Shown: positions 8,040 through 16,495, counted from the first letter of the stretch. The stretch: DNA of 64,000 nt from JALZEG01 sp046263255 (GCA_046263255.1 JBHELD010000010.1:1-64000), one strand, 5' to 3'. The notes: generated by a model not told the origin, from the sequence alone. Translations and numbers: made by a program.

Positions 8040-8438
8040 ATGTCGATGACCGATCCCATCGCAGACATGCTGGCCCGCATCCGGAACGCGTCGACCGCGA
8101 TGCACGACGACGTCGTGATCCCGGCCTCGAAGATCAAGGCGAACATCGCCAAGATCCTCGAGGAGGAGGGCTATGTCGACGCCGTCGAGTCGATCGAGGT
8201 CGAGGGGCATCCCGCGATCAAGATCAAGCTCCGGTACACCGAGACGCGCGAGCGTGCGATCTCGGGCATCCGGCGCATCAGCAAGCCCGGGCGCCGCGTC
8301 TACCGCGGTTCGCAGGAGCTGCCCCGCGTCCTCGGGGGTCTCGGCGTCGCGATCATCTCGACGTCGCACGGAGTGATGACCGACAAGCAGGCTCGCCGCG
8401 CCAAGGTCGGCGGCGAGGTCCTGGCGTACGTCTGGTAG
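8040..8438 (+). CDS. rpsH: 30S ribosomal protein S8
   Basis: S8 (132 aa) is a primary 16S rRNA-binding protein. MSMTDPIADMLARIRNAS at the start, SKPGRRVYRGSQELPRVLGGLGVAIISTSHGVMTD in the C-terminal half. The ATG at 8040 is preceded by AGGAGG (8026-8031), which belongs to the right arm of the inverted-repeat element upstream; translation may depend on how that RNA folds. Confidence 0.97.
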   Translation: MSMTDPIADMLARIRNASTAMHDDVVIPASKIKANIAKILEEEGYVDAVESIEVEGHPAIKIKLRYTETRERAISGIRRISKPGRRVYRGSQELPRVLGGLGVAIISTSHGVMTDKQARRAKVGGEVLAYVW

Positions 8439-8447
8439 GAGCGGGTT

Positions 8448-8993
8448 ATGTCACGAGTAGGACAGGCGCCGATCACCGTCCCGTCGGGGGTCGACGTGGC
8501 TATCGCCGGACGAGCCATCCGGGTGAAGGGCCCGAAGGGCGAGCTCGAGCGCGTGCTGCCGAAGGAGATCACGATCGAGCAGTCCGACGGCGAGCTCCGC
8601 GTGTCGCGGGACGGCGAGACGAACGCGGTGAAGGCGCTGCACGGGCTCGTCCGGACCCTCGTCGCGAACATGATCCGCGGCGTCACCGAGGGATACGAGA
8701 AGAGGCTCGAGATCCACGGCGTCGGCTACCGCGCTCAGAAGCAGGGGACCGACCTCGAGCTGTCCGTCGGCTACTCGCACACCGTCCGCAAGCCGGCGCC
8801 CGCGGGCATCGAGTTCGACGTCCCGGCGCCCACGCGGATCACGGTCCGGGGCATCGACAAGGAGCTCGTCGGCCAGACGGCGGCCGAGATCAGGGCGATC
8901 AAGAAGCCCGAGCCGTACAAGGCGAAAGGCATCCGGTACGAGGGCGAGCACATCCGCCGAAAGGCCGGCAAGGCCGCGAAGGCCGGAGGTTAG
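8448..8993 (+). CDS. rplF: 50S ribosomal protein L6
   Basis: L6 (181 aa) binds near the sarcin-ricin loop. MSRVGQAPITVPSGVDV, VKGPKGELERVLP and the C-terminal KKPEPYKAKGIRYEGEHIRRKAGKAAK are diagnostic. The ATG at 8448 follows GGAGCGGGTT. Two bases separate it from rplR. Confidence 0.98.
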   Translation: MSRVGQAPITVPSGVDVAIAGRAIRVKGPKGELERVLPKEITIEQSDGELRVSRDGETNAVKALHGLVRTLVANMIRGVTEGYEKRLEIHGVGYRAQKQGTDLELSVGYSHTVRKPAPAGIEFDVPAPTRITVRGIDKELVGQTAAEIRAIKKPEPYKAKGIRYEGEHIRRKAGKAAKAGG

Positions 8994-8995
8994 GC

Positions 8996-9379
8996 ATGAC
9001 GACGACGAAGAGGACGACGCCGCTTCAGCGGAGGCACCGCCGGGTGCGCAAGAAGGTCACCGGCTCGGCCGAGCGGCCGCGGCTGGCGGTGTACCGGTCG
9101 AACCGGCACATCTACGCGCAGGTCATCGACGATGTCGCGGGCCGGACGCTCGCGGCGGCCTCGTCGCTGGCACTGGCGGCCTCGGCCGGCGGCGCTGGTG
9201 ACAAAGCCGACGAGGGGGAGGACCCGAAGGCGAAGGCCAGGGCGGTCGGCGCGCAGGTGGCCGAGAAGGCGAAGGCGGCCGGCGTCAGCCGCGTCACGTT
9301 CGACCGCGGCGGCTTCCGCTATCACGGCCGCGTCCAGGCACTGGCAGACGGCGCCCGCGAAGCCGGGCTCGAGTTCTAG
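8996..9379 (+). CDS. rplR: 50S ribosomal protein L18
   Basis: L18 (127 aa) binds 5S rRNA. RRHRRVRKKVTGSAERPRLAVYRSNRHIYAQVIDD and the C-terminal FDRGGFRYHGRVQALADGAREAGLEF are typical. Between TLAAASSLAL and AEKAKAAG there is a short Ala/Gly/Glu-rich insertion (around residues 60-85) that makes it slightly longer than many homologues. Confidence 0.97.
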   Translation: MTTTKRTTPLQRRHRRVRKKVTGSAERPRLAVYRSNRHIYAQVIDDVAGRTLAAASSLALAASAGGAGDKADEGEDPKAKARAVGAQVAEKAKAAGVSRVTFDRGGFRYHGRVQALADGAREAGLEF

Positions 9380-9399
9380 CACGAGGAAAGGGAGACGGT

Positions 9400-9969
9400 A
9401 TGGCAAGAGGAGGCGGCCCCCGCGGGCGGCGCGACGACGACGACAGGACGCAGTACGAGGAGCGCGTCGTCTCGATCAACCGCGTCGCGAAGGTGGTGAA
9501 GGGCGGGCGGCGCTTCTCGTTCACGGCTCTCGTCGTGGTCGGCGACGGCGCGGGTCAGGTCGGAGTCGGCTACGGCAAGGCGCGCGAGGTCCCCGCGGCG
9601 ATCCAGAAGGGCGTCGAGGAGGCCAAGCGCAACTTCTTCCGCGTACCGATGGTCGGCAACACGATCATCCACGAGATCATCGGCGAGGACGCTGGCGGCG
9701 TCGTCCTGCTGAAGCCGGCGTCGCCCGGTACGGGCGTGATCGCCGGCGGCCCCGTCCGGGCCGTCGTCGAGTGCGCCGGGATCAGGGACGTCCTGTCGAA
9801 GTCGCTGGGCTCCGGGAACCCGATCAACATCGTCCACGCGACGGTGAAGGCGCTGAAGAGCATCAGCACGCCCGCCGGGGTGGCGGCGAAACGCCGCAAG
9901 GCGCCGGAGGACGTGGCGCCGCCGTGGCTGCTGAACGCTCCCGCTCCTGCCGCGAGCGGCAACAGATAG
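9400..9969 (+). CDS. rpsE: 30S ribosomal protein S5
   Basis: S5 (189 aa) helps decoding accuracy. The dsRNA-binding-like motif ERVVSINRVAKVVKGGRRFSFTALVVVGDG, the segment GVGYGKAREVPAAIQKGVEEA and GNPINIVHATVKALKSI are characteristic. The start ATG at 9400 has GAAAGGGAG upstream. Confidence 0.98.
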   Translation: MARGGGPRGRRDDDDRTQYEERVVSINRVAKVVKGGRRFSFTALVVVGDGAGQVGVGYGKAREVPAAIQKGVEEAKRNFFRVPMVGNTIIHEIIGEDAGGVVLLKPASPGTGVIAGGPVRAVVECAGIRDVLSKSLGSGNPINIVHATVKALKSISTPAGVAAKRRKAPEDVAPPWLLNAPAPAASGNR

Positions 9970-9987
9970 GGACGAGGACGGTTCAAG

Positions 9988-10170
9988 ATGGCGAAGCTGA
10001 AGATCACCCAGGTCCGGTCGGTGCTCGGCCGCGGCTCGAAGCAGGAGGGGACGATCCGCGCCCTCGGCCTCAAGCGCATGGGCCAGACGGTCGTCCAGGA
10101 GGACCGGCCCGAGATCCGCGGGATGATCCGCGCAGTCCAGCATCTGGTCGAGGTCGAGGAGACGTCGTAG
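9988..10170 (+). CDS. rpmD: 50S ribosomal protein L30
   Basis: L30 (60 aa): KLKITQVRSVLGRGSKQEGTIRALGLKRMGQTVVQED is a full match to the family. rplO begins at the next base. Confidence 0.97.
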   Translation: MAKLKITQVRSVLGRGSKQEGTIRALGLKRMGQTVVQEDRPEIRGMIRAVQHLVEVEETS

Positions 10171-10653
10171 ATGAAGCCTCACGAGCTGAAGCCCGCAGAG
10201 GGCGCCCACCGCCGGCGCAAGCGCGTCGGTCGCGGCGAGGGGTCGGGCAAGGGCAAGACGGCCGGCCGCGGCACCAAGGGTACGAAGGCGCGCGGCGAGG
10301 TCCACCTGTTCTTCGAGGGCGGTCAGATGCCGCTGGTCCGGCGCGTCCCGAAGCTGAAGGGCTTCACGCCGCCGAACCGGAAGGTCTACGGCGCCGTGAA
10401 CCTCACGGACCTCGCCGAGGTGCACGGCGACTCGATCGGACCGGACGAGCTGCGGGCCGCCGGGCTCGTGCACAAGAGGGACAAGCTCATCAAGGTCCTC
10501 GGCGACGGTGACATAGACCGCGCGGTGACGGTCACCGCCCACGCGTTCAGCGCGTCGGCGCGGGCGAAGATCGAGGCCGCGGGCGGCAGCGCGGTCGTGC
10601 TCGACGAGGTGCCGCCGAAGGGACACGGCCGGAAGGGCGGTGCCGGCCGGTGA
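10171..10653 (+). CDS. rplO: 50S ribosomal protein L15
   Basis: L15 (160 aa) is a late-assembly 50S protein. The Gly/Arg-rich N-terminus (RRRKRVGRGEGSGKGKTAGRGTKGTKARG), the motif FFEGGQMPLVRRVPKLKGF and the C-terminal RAKIEAAGGSAVVL identify it. Its end overlaps the secY GTG by four bases. Confidence 0.97.
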   Translation: MKPHELKPAEGAHRRRKRVGRGEGSGKGKTAGRGTKGTKARGEVHLFFEGGQMPLVRRVPKLKGFTPPNRKVYGAVNLTDLAEVHGDSIGPDELRAAGLVHKRDKLIKVLGDGDIDRAVTVTAHAFSASARAKIEAAGGSAVVLDEVPPKGHGRKGGAGR

Positions 10654-11945
10654 ACCTCCTCAGCGCGTTCGTCAGCGCGTTCAAGATCCCGGACCTTCGC
10701 AAGAAGATCCTGTTCACGCTGATGATCATCGCGATCTATCGCTTCGGCGCCCACGTGCCGACGCCGGGCATCGACGTCCAGCGGGCTCAGGACTTCGCCG
10801 CGAACGCGTCCGGCGGGATCACGCAGTTCATCAACCTGTTCTCGGGCGGCGCTCTGACGCAGCTGGCGGTGTTCGCGCTCGGGATCATGCCGTACATCAC
10901 GTCGTCGATCATCATGCAGCTGCTCACGGTCGTCATCCCGAAGCTCGAGGCGTGGTCGAAGGAGGGCGAGACGGGGCACAAGAAGATCACGCAGTGGACG
11001 CGGTACCTCACGGTCCTGCTCGCGATCCTGCAGTCGACCGGGCTCGCGTTCCTGTTCCACAACGGGACCCTCACCGACGCCACCGGCGCGCCCGTCGACC
11101 TCATCCCGAACTTCAACGCGCCCCGCGTGATGCTGATCGTGCTGTCGCTCACGGCCGGCACCGCGTTGATCATGTGGCTCGGCGAGCTCGTGACACAGCG
11201 CGGGATCGGCAACGGGATGTCGATCCTGATCTTCGCCTCGATCGTGTCGACGCTGCCGAGCGAGCTCGCGCTTATCTTCCGCCAGAAGTCACTCGCGGTG
11301 TTCCTCGCGATCTGCCTCATCGGCATCATCGTGATCGTCGCGATCGTGATCATGGAGCAGGGCCAGCGGCGGATCCCGGTCCAGTACGCGAAGCGAGTCG
11401 TCGGACGCCGCGTCTACGGCGGGTCGTCGACGTACATCCCCCTCAAGGTCAACCAGGCCGGCGTGATCCCGATCATCTTCGCCTCCAGCGTCCTCTACAT
11501 CCCGACTCTGCTGCAGAACGTGATCCACCAACAGGGGGTCCAGGACTTCATCGAGAGGTACCTCGTGAACTCGGCCAGCCTCGTGTACATGGCGCTGTTC
11601 GGGCTGATGGTCGTGTTCTTCGCGTACTTCTACACGGCGATCTCGTTCAACCCGGTCGACGTAGCCGACAACATGAAGAAGTACGGAGGGTTCATCCCGG
11701 GCATCCGGCCGGGCCGCCAGACGGCGGACTACCTGTCGCGGATCCTCAGCCGCATCACGCTTCCGGGGGCGCTGTTCATCGCCGCGATCGCGTTGATGCC
11801 GTCGATCTTCCTCGCCACTCAGAACATCCAGCAGCTGCCCTTCGCGGGAACCTCGATACTCATCGCCGTCGGCGTGACCCTCGAGACCATGAAGCAGATC
11901 GAGTCGCAGCTCACGATGCGCCACTACGAGGGCTTCCTGAAGTGA
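10650..11945 (+). CDS. secY: Protein translocase subunit SecY
   Basis: SecY (431 aa) is the channel of the Sec translocon in the inner membrane. The N-terminus FKIPDLRKKILFTLMIIAIYRFGAHVPTPGID and about ten hydrophobic helices are visible; the loops GMSILIFASIVSTLPSE, PLKVNQAGVIPIIFASSVL and NMKKYGGFIPGIRPGRQTADYL are strongly conserved. The GTG start is coupled to rplO (GTGA). Gene order L15-secY-adk-map is canonical. Confidence 0.98.
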   Translation: MNLLSAFVSAFKIPDLRKKILFTLMIIAIYRFGAHVPTPGIDVQRAQDFAANASGGITQFINLFSGGALTQLAVFALGIMPYITSSIIMQLLTVVIPKLEAWSKEGETGHKKITQWTRYLTVLLAILQSTGLAFLFHNGTLTDATGAPVDLIPNFNAPRVMLIVLSLTAGTALIMWLGELVTQRGIGNGMSILIFASIVSTLPSELALIFRQKSLAVFLAICLIGIIVIVAIVIMEQGQRRIPVQYAKRVVGRRVYGGSSTYIPLKVNQAGVIPIIFASSVLYIPTLLQNVIHQQGVQDFIERYLVNSASLVYMALFGLMVVFFAYFYTAISFNPVDVADNMKKYGGFIPGIRPGRQTADYLSRILSRITLPGALFIAAIALMPSIFLATQNIQQLPFAGTSILIAVGVTLETMKQIESQLTMRHYEGFLK

Positions 11946-11952
11946 GGGGTTC

Positions 11953-12591
11953 GTGCGACTGGTGATCTTCGGCCCCCAGGGGGCCGGCAAGGGGACGCAG
12001 GGCACCGCGATCGCGGAGAAGTACGGGATCCCGGCGATCTCGACCGGCGAGATCTTTCGCTGGGCGGTCGCCGGCAAGACCGCGCTCGGGCTGCGCGTCC
12101 TCGAGTACGTGAACGCGGGGCAGCTCGTGCCGAACGAGCTCACCATCCAGGTCGTGAGGGAGCGTCTCGAAGCCGCCGACGTGAAGGACGGCTTCATCGT
12201 CGACGGCTTCCCGCGCAACATCCCCCAGGCCGAGGCTCTCGACGAGCTCCTCCGGGGGCAGGGCTGCGGCCTGGACGCCGCGCTCGTGATCGACGTGCCG
12301 CAAGAGGTCTCGGTGCAGCGGATCCTCGGCCGGATGGCCTGCACCAAGTGTGGCCGGAACTACAGCGTCGAGGCGCCGCCGGAGGAGGACCGCGTCTGCG
12401 ACGCGTGCGGCGGCGCGGTCGTAAGGCGGACCGACGACGTGGACGAGAGGACGGTCCTCAGCCGCCTCGAGACCTACCACCGCGAGACCGAGCCCCTGAA
12501 GGCGTACTACGAGAAGCGGGGGCTGCTCCGCGAGGTCGACGGGATCGGCACGCCGGAAGAGGTCTTTGGGCGGATAGTCGCAATCCTGTGA
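11953..12591 (+). CDS. adk: Adenylate kinase, zinc-lid type
   Basis: Adk (212 aa) equilibrates ATP, ADP and AMP. P-loop FGPQGAGKGTQG near residue 7, AMP-binding STGEIFR, the segment DGFPRNIPQAEAL and the arginine-rich RTDDVDERTVLSRLETYHRETEPL. The LID carries CTKCGRNY...CDACGG, a four-cysteine zinc site. GTG start at 11953; the stop overlaps map (GTGA). Confidence 0.97.
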   Translation: MRLVIFGPQGAGKGTQGTAIAEKYGIPAISTGEIFRWAVAGKTALGLRVLEYVNAGQLVPNELTIQVVRERLEAADVKDGFIVDGFPRNIPQAEALDELLRGQGCGLDAALVIDVPQEVSVQRILGRMACTKCGRNYSVEAPPEEDRVCDACGGAVVRRTDDVDERTVLSRLETYHRETEPLKAYYEKRGLLREVDGIGTPEEVFGRIVAIL

Positions 12592-13343
12592 TCTACAAGA
12601 AGTCCGCCGAGGAGCTCGCGATCATGCGTCGCGGGGCCAAGGTGCTCACCGACACGCTCGACCGGCTCGAGGAGGCGCTGCGCCCGGGAATCACGACGGG
12701 CGAGCTGGACGACATCGCCGAGGAGGCGATCGGCGCCGCCGGGGCCAAGGCCTCGGCCAAGGGCTACCGCGGGTTCCCCGGCTCGATTTGCACCTCACCG
12801 AACGACGTCATCGTCCACGGGATCCCGGGGCCGGTCGTCCTCCACGAGGGCGACGTGGTCTCGCTGGACGTGGCGGTCCTCTACGAGGGCTTCCACGTGG
12901 ACTCCGCGGTGACCTTCCCCGTCGGCGAGGTCGACCCGGCCGCGTCCGAGCTGCTGAAGGTCACGCAGGAGGCCCTCGAGGCGGCGATCAGGCACTGCAG
13001 GCCGGGCAACCGCCTTGGCGACGTCGGCCACGCCGTGGAGCAGACGGCGGCCGCGGCGGGGTTCTCCGTCGTGCGGGAGTACGTCGGCCACGGCGTCGGA
13101 CGCTCGTTCCACGAGGACCCGCACATCCCGAACTACGGCCCCCCCGGCCGGCGCGAGGTCCTGGGGGCGGGGATGACGCTCGCAATCGAGCCGATGATCA
13201 ACGCCGGGAAGGCCGCGACCAAGACCCTCGACGACGGCTGGACGGTCGTCACCGCCGACGGGTCGCTGTCGGCCCACTTCGAGCACACGGTTGCGATCAC
13301 GCTGGACGGCTGCGAGGTCCTCACGCGCAGGGCGCCGAGATGA
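12588..13343 (+). CDS. map: Methionine aminopeptidase, type I
   Basis: MAP (251 aa) removes the initiator methionine from new proteins. The conserved metal ligands can be placed: D and D in SLDVAVLYEGFHVDSAVTF, H in GHGVGRSFHEDPHIPNYG, E in MTLAIEPMINAG and E in FEHTVAIT. GTG start at 12588 (VIYKKSAEELAIMRRGAKV) overlaps the adk stop. Confidence 0.97.
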   Translation: MIYKKSAEELAIMRRGAKVLTDTLDRLEEALRPGITTGELDDIAEEAIGAAGAKASAKGYRGFPGSICTSPNDVIVHGIPGPVVLHEGDVVSLDVAVLYEGFHVDSAVTFPVGEVDPAASELLKVTQEALEAAIRHCRPGNRLGDVGHAVEQTAAAAGFSVVREYVGHGVGRSFHEDPHIPNYGPPGRREVLGAGMTLAIEPMINAGKAATKTLDDGWTVVTADGSLSAHFEHTVAITLDGCEVLTRRAPR

Positions 13344-13408
13344 GGCGGGCCGCCCGCGCGGGAGGCCGGAGCAGATGAAAACCGCAGGTCGTGCGCCGTT
13401 TTCGCCGG

Positions 13409-13437
13409 TTGGACAGGCCCTGGAAGTCTGCTATTCT
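13409..13437 (+). promoter_or_regulatory. Promoter for infA-rpmJ
   Basis: TTGGAC (13409-13414), a 17-base spacer and TATTCT (13432-13437) form a good sigma-70-type promoter in the 188-base map-infA gap. It would give infA, rpmJ and perhaps the rpsM-rplQ block their own transcription start. Seen by pattern only. Confidence 0.7.
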
Positions 13438-13466
13438 TGCCCGTCGGCCCGTCCTCGTGTATCTGC

Positions 13467-13484
13467 GCGCCCCCTCGGGGGCGC
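13467..13484 (+). promoter_or_regulatory. GC hairpin in the infA leader
   Basis: GCGCCCCCTCGGGGGCGC is a perfect inverted repeat (7-bp stem, CTCG loop) starting about 30 bases after the predicted -10 of the infA promoter. It is followed by TTCT only, so it is a poor terminator. It may be a pausing or attenuation structure in the 5' leader; that role is inferred. Confidence 0.5.
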
Positions 13485-13531
13485 TTCTCATGGGCGGGCA
13501 TCACAGTCGGCGCACACGGGAGAAGGCTGCC

Positions 13532-13786
13532 GTGGCTAAAGCAAAGAACAAAGAGAAGGCCGCATCGACGGCGAAGGAAGAAGGCATCCAGGTAGAGGGG
13601 ACGGTCATCGAGCCCCTCCCGAACGCCATGTTCCGCGTCGAGCTCGACAACGGGCACCGGGTGCTGGCTCACATCTCCGGCAAGATGCGGATGCACTACA
13701 TCCGGATCCTTCCCGGCGACCGCGTCCTCATCGAGCTGTCCCCCTACGACCTCACCCGGGGCCGCGTCGTCTACCGGTACAAGTAG
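13532..13786 (+). CDS. infA: Translation initiation factor IF-1
   Basis: IF-1 (84 aa) blocks the A site during initiation. The S1/OB-fold sequence EGTVIEPLPNAMFRVELDNGHRVLAHISGKMRMHYIRILPGDRV is nearly invariant. The GTG at 13532 (VAKAKNKEK) follows GGGAGAAGG and gives about 12 extra Lys/Ala-rich residues before the core. An upstream ATG at 13391 lies before the predicted promoter, so it is rejected. Confidence 0.96.
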   Translation: MAKAKNKEKAASTAKEEGIQVEGTVIEPLPNAMFRVELDNGHRVLAHISGKMRMHYIRILPGDRVLIELSPYDLTRGRVVYRYK

Positions 13787-13797
13787 GGGAGCGGCTG

Positions 13798-13911
13798 ATG
13801 AAGGTCCAACCCAGCGTCAAGAAGGTCTGCGACAAGTGCAAGATCATCCGCCGGCGCGGCAAGGTGATGGTGATCTGCACGAACCCGCGGCACAAGCAGC
13901 GGCAAGGTTAA
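13798..13911 (+). CDS. rpmJ: 50S ribosomal protein L36
   Basis: L36 (37 aa) of the zinc-binding type: MKVQPSVKKVCDKCKIIRRRG then VMVICTNPRHKQRQG, with ligands C-x2-C, C and H. Eleven bases after infA, with AGGGGAG as ribosome-binding site. Confidence 0.97.
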   Translation: MKVQPSVKKVCDKCKIIRRRGKVMVICTNPRHKQRQG

Positions 13912-13912
13912 G

Positions 13913-14048
13913 GACGACCGATCGCCTCGGCGATCGGCCAAGGATGGACGACCGATCGCCTCGGCGATCGGCCAAGAACGGACGACCGATCGCCTCGGCG
14001 ATCGGCCAAGGAGGGACGACCGATCGCCTCGGCGATCGGCCACGAACG
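13913..14048. repeat. Four 34-bp tandem palindromic repeats before rpsM
   Basis: Exactly 34-bp-periodic array. Each unit holds the perfect palindrome CCGATCGCCTCGGCGATCGG (13918-13937, 13952-13971, 13986-14005, 14020-14039), then a spacer of the form CCAAGGATGGACGA that varies by a few bases. It fills the rpmJ-rpsM gap. Units are direct repeats with no unique spacers, so it is not a CRISPR. Each could fold into a strong hairpin, making a four-hairpin leader upstream of rpsM. The core matches the repeats before rpsJ. Confidence 0.9.
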
Positions 14049-14059
14049 GAAGGAACGAA

Positions 14060-14434
14060 GTGGCACGTATCGCCGGAGTCGATCTCCCTCGGGAGAAGCG
14101 CCTGGACATCGGGCTGACGTATATCTACGGGATCGGCCGGACCAAGGCCCTCGAGACGTGCATCGGCGCACGGGTGGACCCTTCGACGAAGGTGCGCGAC
14201 CTCACCGACGAGGAGATCGTCGGCATCCGTGACTGGATCGGGAACAACTACCGGGTCGAGGGCGACCTGCGCCGCGAGGTCAACCAGCACATCAAGCGCA
14301 AGGTCGAGATCGGCTCGTACCAGGGGCTCCGGCACCGGCGCGGGCTCCCCGTCCACGGCCAGCGGACGCACACGAACGCCCGGACCCGCAAGGGCCCGAA
14401 GAAGACCGTGGCCGGGAAGAAGAAAGCCAAGTAG
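14060..14434 (+). CDS. rpsM: 30S ribosomal protein S13
   Basis: S13 (124 aa) sits in the 30S head and touches P-site tRNA. MARIAGVDLPREKRLDIGLTYIYGIGRT and GLRHRRGLPVHGQRTHTNARTRKGPKKTVAGKKK are diagnostic. GTG start at 14060 with GGAAGGAA upstream. Confidence 0.98.
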   Translation: MARIAGVDLPREKRLDIGLTYIYGIGRTKALETCIGARVDPSTKVRDLTDEEIVGIRDWIGNNYRVEGDLRREVNQHIKRKVEIGSYQGLRHRRGLPVHGQRTHTNARTRKGPKKTVAGKKKAK

Positions 14435-14500
14435 TAGTTGGTGCCTGCGGGGATCGCGCTGCGGTTCTCCGGCGAGGCGTGAAGGCGGGAAGGAAGGGTT

Positions 14501-14893
14501 TTGGCAGCTCCGAAGAAGAAGAAGGTACGGCGCAGGGAGAAGAAGAACGTCGTGCACGGCGTGGCCCACATCAAGTCCACGTTCAACAACACGATCATCG
14601 CGATCTCCGACCTCGAGGGGAACGTCCTGTCGTGGGCCTCGGCCGGCAACGTCGGCTTCAAGGGCTCCCGTAAGTCGACGCCGTTCGCGGCTCAGCTCGC
14701 GGCCGAGGCGGCCTCCCGCCGGGCGCAGGAGCACGGCGTCCGCCGTGTCGACGTCGAGGTGAAAGGCCCGGGCTCGGGCCGCGAGACTGCGATCCGTTCG
14801 CTCCAGGCGTCCGGCCTCGAGATCCTGGGAATCAAGGACGTCACGCCCGTGCCGCACAACGGCTGCCGCCCCCGCAAGAGGAGGCGTGTCTGA
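14501..14893 (+). CDS. rpsK: 30S ribosomal protein S11
   Basis: S11 (130 aa) lies on the 30S platform. Conserved parts: HIKSTFNNTIIAISDLEGNVLSWASAGNVGFKGSRKSTPFAAQLAAE and the C-terminal PVPHNGCRPRKRRRV. The start is TTG at 14501 (LAAPKKKKVRRREKK), the only reasonable start before the conserved region, preceded by GGGAAGGAAGGG. Confidence 0.96.
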   Translation: MAAPKKKKVRRREKKNVVHGVAHIKSTFNNTIIAISDLEGNVLSWASAGNVGFKGSRKSTPFAAQLAAEAASRRAQEHGVRRVDVEVKGPGSGRETAIRSLQASGLEILGIKDVTPVPHNGCRPRKRRRV

Positions 14894-15520
14894 GTGGCCA
14901 GGTACGTCGGTCCCGTCTGCAAGCTGTGCAGGCGCGAGAAGACCAAGCTGTTCCTGAAGGGCACGCGCTGCGAGTCGCCGAAGTGCCCTATCGAGAAGGG
15001 GCGGCCCCCGCCCGGCGAGCACGGCCGGGGCCGCGTCCGCGAGTCCGAGTACCTGCTGCAGCTGCGCGAGAAGCAAAAGGCCAAGCGCTTCTACGGGATC
15101 CTCGAGAAGCAGTTCCGCGGCTACTACGAGGAGGCCGCCCAGTCCAAGGGCGTCACCGGCGAGGAGCTGATGCGAATCTGCGAGTCGCGGCTCGACAACG
15201 TCGTGTACCGCGCCGGGTTCGCGATGAACCGGCCCATGGCGCGCCAGCTCGTCTCGCACGGGCATTTCGAGGTCAACGGCCGCAAGGTCAACATCCCGTC
15301 GTTCCGGGTGAAGCCGGGCGACGTCGTGACGGTCAGGAACCGCTCCAAGACGATGGGACGGATCGTCGAGAACACGTCCTACGCGGAGGGCAGGGAGATC
15401 CCCGAGTGGCTGGGGTCGAACCTCCGCGAGATGCGCTGCGAGGTGCGCGCGCTCCCGGAGCGCGGGCAGATGGACATCCCCGTCCAGGAGCAGCTCATCG
15501 TCGAGTACTACTCGAAGTAG
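14894..15520 (+). CDS. rpsD: 30S ribosomal protein S4, zinc-binding form
   Basis: S4 (208 aa) starts 30S assembly. MARYVGPVCKLCRREKTKLFLKG with C-x2-C and a later C...C (RCESPKCPIEKG) marks the four-cysteine form. The S4 domain is RLDNVVYRAGFAMNRPMARQLVSHGHFEVNGRKVNIPS. GTG start immediately after the rpsK stop. Confidence 0.98.
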   Translation: MARYVGPVCKLCRREKTKLFLKGTRCESPKCPIEKGRPPPGEHGRGRVRESEYLLQLREKQKAKRFYGILEKQFRGYYEEAAQSKGVTGEELMRICESRLDNVVYRAGFAMNRPMARQLVSHGHFEVNGRKVNIPSFRVKPGDVVTVRNRSKTMGRIVENTSYAEGREIPEWLGSNLREMRCEVRALPERGQMDIPVQEQLIVEYYSK

Positions 15521-15556
15521 CGCACGCACCACAACAGAAACGCTGAGAGGAGCCCG

Positions 15557-16495
15557 ATGGATCTGCTTATCGTTCAACGTCCTCAGATCACGGAAGAAGT
15601 GATCTCGGACATCCGCCACAAGTTCACGATCGAGCCGCTCGAGCCCGGCTTCGGGTACACGCTGGGGAACTCGCTGCGCCGGACGCTCCTCTCTTCGATC
15701 CCGGGGGCTGCGGTGACCCAGGTGAAGATCGACGGGGTGCTGCACGAGTTCTCGACGATCGACGGCGTCTCGGAGGACGTCACGAACATCGTCCTCAACC
15801 TGAAGGAGCTGGTCATCCGGAGCGACAACGAGGAGCCGTCGACCGTGCACCTCCGCGTGACGGGCCCCGCGACCGTCACCGCGGGCGATATCGAGCTCCC
15901 CGCCGGCGTCGAGATCCTGAACCCGGACAAGGTCATCGCGACCCTCAACAAGAACGCGACGCTCTCGATGGAGGTCCGGGTGCAGCAGGGCCGCGGCTAC
16001 GTTCCCGCCGCGTCCGCCGCGAAGGAGGCCATCGGGACGATCCCGATCGACGCCCTCTACTCGCCGGTGAAGCGCGTCACCTACGAGGTCGAGCCGACGC
16101 GCGTCGAGCAGATGACGAACTACGACCGGCTGATCCTCGACGTCGAGACCGACGGGTCGATCAGCCCGAGCAATGCCCTCAGCGCCGCCGGGTCGACGCT
16201 CGTCAACCTGTTCCAGCTGTTCGCCGGGATGGGCGAGGGTCCGGGTCTCGACCTCGGTCCGGAGCCGGGCGAGGAAGAGGAGTCGGGCGTCCTGGCGCAG
16301 CCGATCGAGGACATGGACCTCACCGTGCGCTCCTACAACTGCCTGAAGCGCGAGGGCGTGACGTCCGTCGGCGAGCTCGTCCAGAAGACCGAGGACGACC
16401 TCCTCGAGATCCGCAACTTCGGCCAGAAGTCGATCGACGAGGTCAAGGCCAAGCTCGAGGAGATGGGCCTCGGCCTCCGGAGGAAGGACTTCTAG
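15557..16495 (+). CDS. rpoA: RNA polymerase alpha subunit
   Basis: Alpha (312 aa) nucleates RNA polymerase assembly. The N-terminal domain shows FTIEPLEPGFGYTLGNSLRRTLLSSIPGAAVT; after an acidic linker (PEPGEEEESG) the C-terminal domain begins with LAQPIEDMDLTVRSYNCLKREGVTSVGELV and ends NFGQKSIDEVKAKLEEMGL. ATG at 15557 preceded by GAGAGGAG. Standard S13-S11-S4-rpoA-L17 order. Confidence 0.98.
   Translation: MDLLIVQRPQITEEVISDIRHKFTIEPLEPGFGYTLGNSLRRTLLSSIPGAAVTQVKIDGVLHEFSTIDGVSEDVTNIVLNLKELVIRSDNEEPSTVHLRVTGPATVTAGDIELPAGVEILNPDKVIATLNKNATLSMEVRVQQGRGYVPAASAAKEAIGTIPIDALYSPVKRVTYEVEPTRVEQMTNYDRLILDVETDGSISPSNALSAAGSTLVNLFQLFAGMGEGPGLDLGPEPGEEEESGVLAQPIEDMDLTVRSYNCLKREGVTSVGELVQKTEDDLLEIRNFGQKSIDEVKAKLEEMGLGLRRKDF

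Noticed and set aside
13913..14048. 34-bp regular array that might be a CRISPR
   Set aside because: The units are adjacent without unique spacers, the whole unit is a palindrome plus constant spacer, and no cas genes are near.
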